A DNA stretch of 64,000 nt from Streptomyces sp. Go-475 (GTDB lineage Bacteria; Actinomycetota; Actinomycetes; Streptomycetales; Streptomycetaceae), in assembly GCF_003330845.1 (NCBI RefSeq), contig NZ_CP026121.1:7855501-7919500 (forward strand), written 5' to 3'. The notes beneath the pieces were generated by a model that was not told where the DNA came from, searched no databases, and saw only the letters and a program-made list of their open reading frames with translations. The position numbers and the translations under genes were made by a program. Numbering within the stretch: the stretch's first letter is position 1; every line of letters starts with the position of its first letter. Of this stretch, positions 62,648 through 64,000 are shown one piece after another.

Positions 62648-63667
62648 ATGTCTCCCCTGGCAGAAGACCCCGCGGCCGATGCCCGCGAGGACCGCCGCGC
62701 CCCCGCTCGCACCGCCCGGCTGCGCAGCCGCCTCCCCGAGCCCGACGAGGAACCGGACCTGCTCGGCCAGTACCTCGCGCAGATCGCGGCGACGCCGCTG
62801 CTCACCGCGGAGGACGAGGTACGGCTGGCCCGGCGGATGCGGACCGGTGAGCGGGCGCTGGAGGAACTGGAGCGGGCCGACGCCGGTGAGAGCGACCTCG
62901 CACCCGAGCGGCGCGGGGCCCTGGAGGAGGCCGCCCGCGACGGGCAGGCGGCCAAGGACCACATGGTCCGGGCCAACCTCCGGCTCGTGGTCTCGATGGC
63001 CAAACGGCACGCCCACCGCGGTCTGCCCCTGCTGGACGTGATCCAGGAGGGCAACCTCGGCCTGATCCGGGCCGTGGAGAAGTTCGACCACACCAAGGGC
63101 TTCAAGTTCTCCACCTACGCGACCTGGTGGATCCGCCAGGCCATCGAACGGGGCCTGGCCGCGCACGCCCGCGTGGTACGGCTGCCGATGCACGTCGTCG
63201 AGCAGCTGCAGAAGGTCGCCAAGGTCGAGCGGCGGCTCCGGCACGACCTGGACCGCGAGCCGAGCGTCGAGGAGGTGGCCCGGGAGAGCGGCCTCGCCGT
63301 GGACCGGATCGGCTGGCTGCGCCGCGTCGGCCGGCAGGCCGTCAGCCTGGACACGCCCGTGGACGAGACCGGCGAGACGGTCGTCGGCGACCTCATCCCC
63401 GACACCGAGGTGCTCCAGGCGCCCGAAGTCGCCGAGTACCAGGCGCTCGCCGAGGAACTCCGCGAGGCGGTGGGCACGCTCGCGCCCCGCGAGGCCATGA
63501 TCCTCACCCTGCGCTACGGCCTCCACGACGGCCACACCCGTACCCGGGAGGAGGTCGCGAAGCGCGTCGGCCTGACCCGGGAGCGGGTGCGCCAGCTGGA
63601 GCAGGAGTCCCTGGCCCGGCTGCGCGAGCCCGGGAACCGGGAGCGCCTGCTGGCCTGGGCGGGCTGA
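62648..63667 (+). CDS. hrdC: RNA polymerase principal-type sigma factor HrdC
   Basis: 339 residues of the sigma-70 group 1/2 type. Region 1.2 is LLGQYLAQIAATPLLTAEDEVRLARRM; region 2 is NLRLVVSMAKRHAHRGLPLLDVIQEGNLGLIRAVEKFDHTKGFKFSTYATWWIRQAI; regions 3 and 4 end with THTREEVAKRVGLTRERVRQLE-like helix-turn-helix. It lacks the long N-terminus of HrdB. Length and synteny match HrdC (SCO0895), a non-essential HrdB paralogue that reads similar promoters. GGAGG precedes the ATG. Confidence 0.85.
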   Translation: MSPLAEDPAADAREDRRAPARTARLRSRLPEPDEEPDLLGQYLAQIAATPLLTAEDEVRLARRMRTGERALEELERADAGESDLAPERRGALEEAARDGQAAKDHMVRANLRLVVSMAKRHAHRGLPLLDVIQEGNLGLIRAVEKFDHTKGFKFSTYATWWIRQAIERGLAAHARVVRLPMHVVEQLQKVAKVERRLRHDLDREPSVEEVARESGLAVDRIGWLRRVGRQAVSLDTPVDETGETVVGDLIPDTEVLQAPEVAEYQALAEELREAVGTLAPREAMILTLRYGLHDGHTRTREEVAKRVGLTRERVRQLEQESLARLREPGNRERLLAWAG

Positions 63668-63685
63668 CCCGCCGACCGGCACTGC

Positions 63686-64000
63686 TCACACCAGCGTCAG
63701 CGAGCCGTCGGTCGCCAGCGCCACGCCCACCCCACGGCTGATCCGGTTCAGCGTCGCCCGCAGCCACGCCCGGTCCTCCGGGGGCGCGGGCTCCAGCCGC
63801 AGCCGTCGCGCCCGCAGCGGCACCATGCGCAGGCCCGCCAGCCGCCCGCCGTCCGCCTCGACCGAGACCAGGAACGCGAGCCGCAGGTCGTCGCGGTACT
63901 CCTCGTACCCGCGAATCCCCTCGTAGTCGTCGACGAAGTCGCCGCAGCCGTACAGGATCAGCCGCTCCCGGTACACCTCCAGCGGGCGGGGATGGTGCGA
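63686..64000 (-). CDS. CapA-family protein (poly-gamma-glutamate capsule synthesis type), 5' part outside window
   Basis: The C-terminal 104 residues are visible; the frame stays open to the window edge (SHHPRPLEVYRERLILYGCG). The block ILYGCGDFVDDYEGIRGYEEYRDDL is typical of CapA proteins, which have a calcineurin-like metallophosphoesterase fold. The tail is DRAWLRATLNRISRGVGVALATDGSLTLV. It is tail to tail with hrdC, 18 bp apart. Whether it makes polyglutamate or has another role cannot be told from this part. Confidence 0.8.
   Translation of the reverse strand, partial: SHHPRPLEVYRERLILYGCGDFVDDYEGIRGYEEYRDDLRLAFLVSVEADGGRLAGLRMVPLRARRLRLEPAPPEDRAWLRATLNRISRGVGVALATDGSLTLV

Overview
The window is a high-GC actinobacterial chromosome segment and almost certainly Streptomyces. 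Third codon positions are nearly all G or C. Gene content and order match the S. coelicolor SCO0895-SCO0928 region: rmdA, a LysR regulator, sdhCAB, olsBA and egtABCD near one end, and hrdC at the other. Between these lie several accessory blocks, one of which carries an insertion sequence and a small non-autonomous element.

Layout. 1-2830: the end of a c-di-GMP enzyme (rmdA), a SnoaL-like protein and a small unknown. 2899-9047: LysR regulator, type-B succinate dehydrogenase (sdhCAB) and the ornithine-lipid pair olsBA. 9093-17550: a short UvrA-like protein, a flavin-dependent oxidoreductase, a cysteine-free L32 with a likely Zur box, an acetate-type symporter with its DUF485 partner, a frameshifted beta-helix protein, a HAD hydrolase, a lipoprotein and dodecin. 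17664-22049: ergothioneine operon egtABCD, each gene overlapping the next. 22342-28529: PARG-like macrodomain protein, PemK-like protein, flotillin with an NfeD-like partner, amidase, and a secreted GH43/CBM42 protein.

29231-34508 is a compact divergent module: a TetR regulator faces UDP-glucose dehydrogenase, a GT1 glycosyltransferase (with a TTA codon) and a 14-TM MFS exporter. Two 16-bp palindromes, near-perfect reverse complements of each other, lie in the divergent promoter. It reads as a candidate glucuronidation-and-efflux (detoxification) unit.

34565-38295 holds a ZIP transporter, an IS5-family element (transposase split by a -1 frameshift) and a 162-bp MITE with perfect 21-bp inverted repeats, both at CTAG targets. 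An ABC-2 exporter whose ATPase gene is frameshifted follows.

38497-52093 is a sulfur-scavenging island: SsuA-like binding protein, Rrf2 regulator, TauD-like dioxygenase, SfnB/DszC-like flavoenzyme, flavoprotein, two permeases, one ATPase, two solute-binding proteins, an SsuD-like monooxygenase and an acetyltransferase. Three transcription units in it start with tiny genes for related leader peptides that end in Cys-containing tails (SAIC, SAACC). Two are followed closely by strong hairpins, as expected of cysteine-sensing attenuators. Two also share a 27-bp motif near the Rrf2 gene.

52186-59904 is rich in secreted and envelope proteins: a SapA-like protein, an FHA protein overlapping a transmembrane Ser/Thr kinase with an extracellular lysozyme-like domain, a beta-lactamase-fold hydrolase, a DUF2690-like protein and two SH3-like proteins. 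Three copies of a CCTGAC-N4-GTCAGG palindrome mark promoters of this last group. The window ends with a VOC protein, an MFS transporter, a PEBP protein, the sigma factor HrdC and a partial CapA-family gene.
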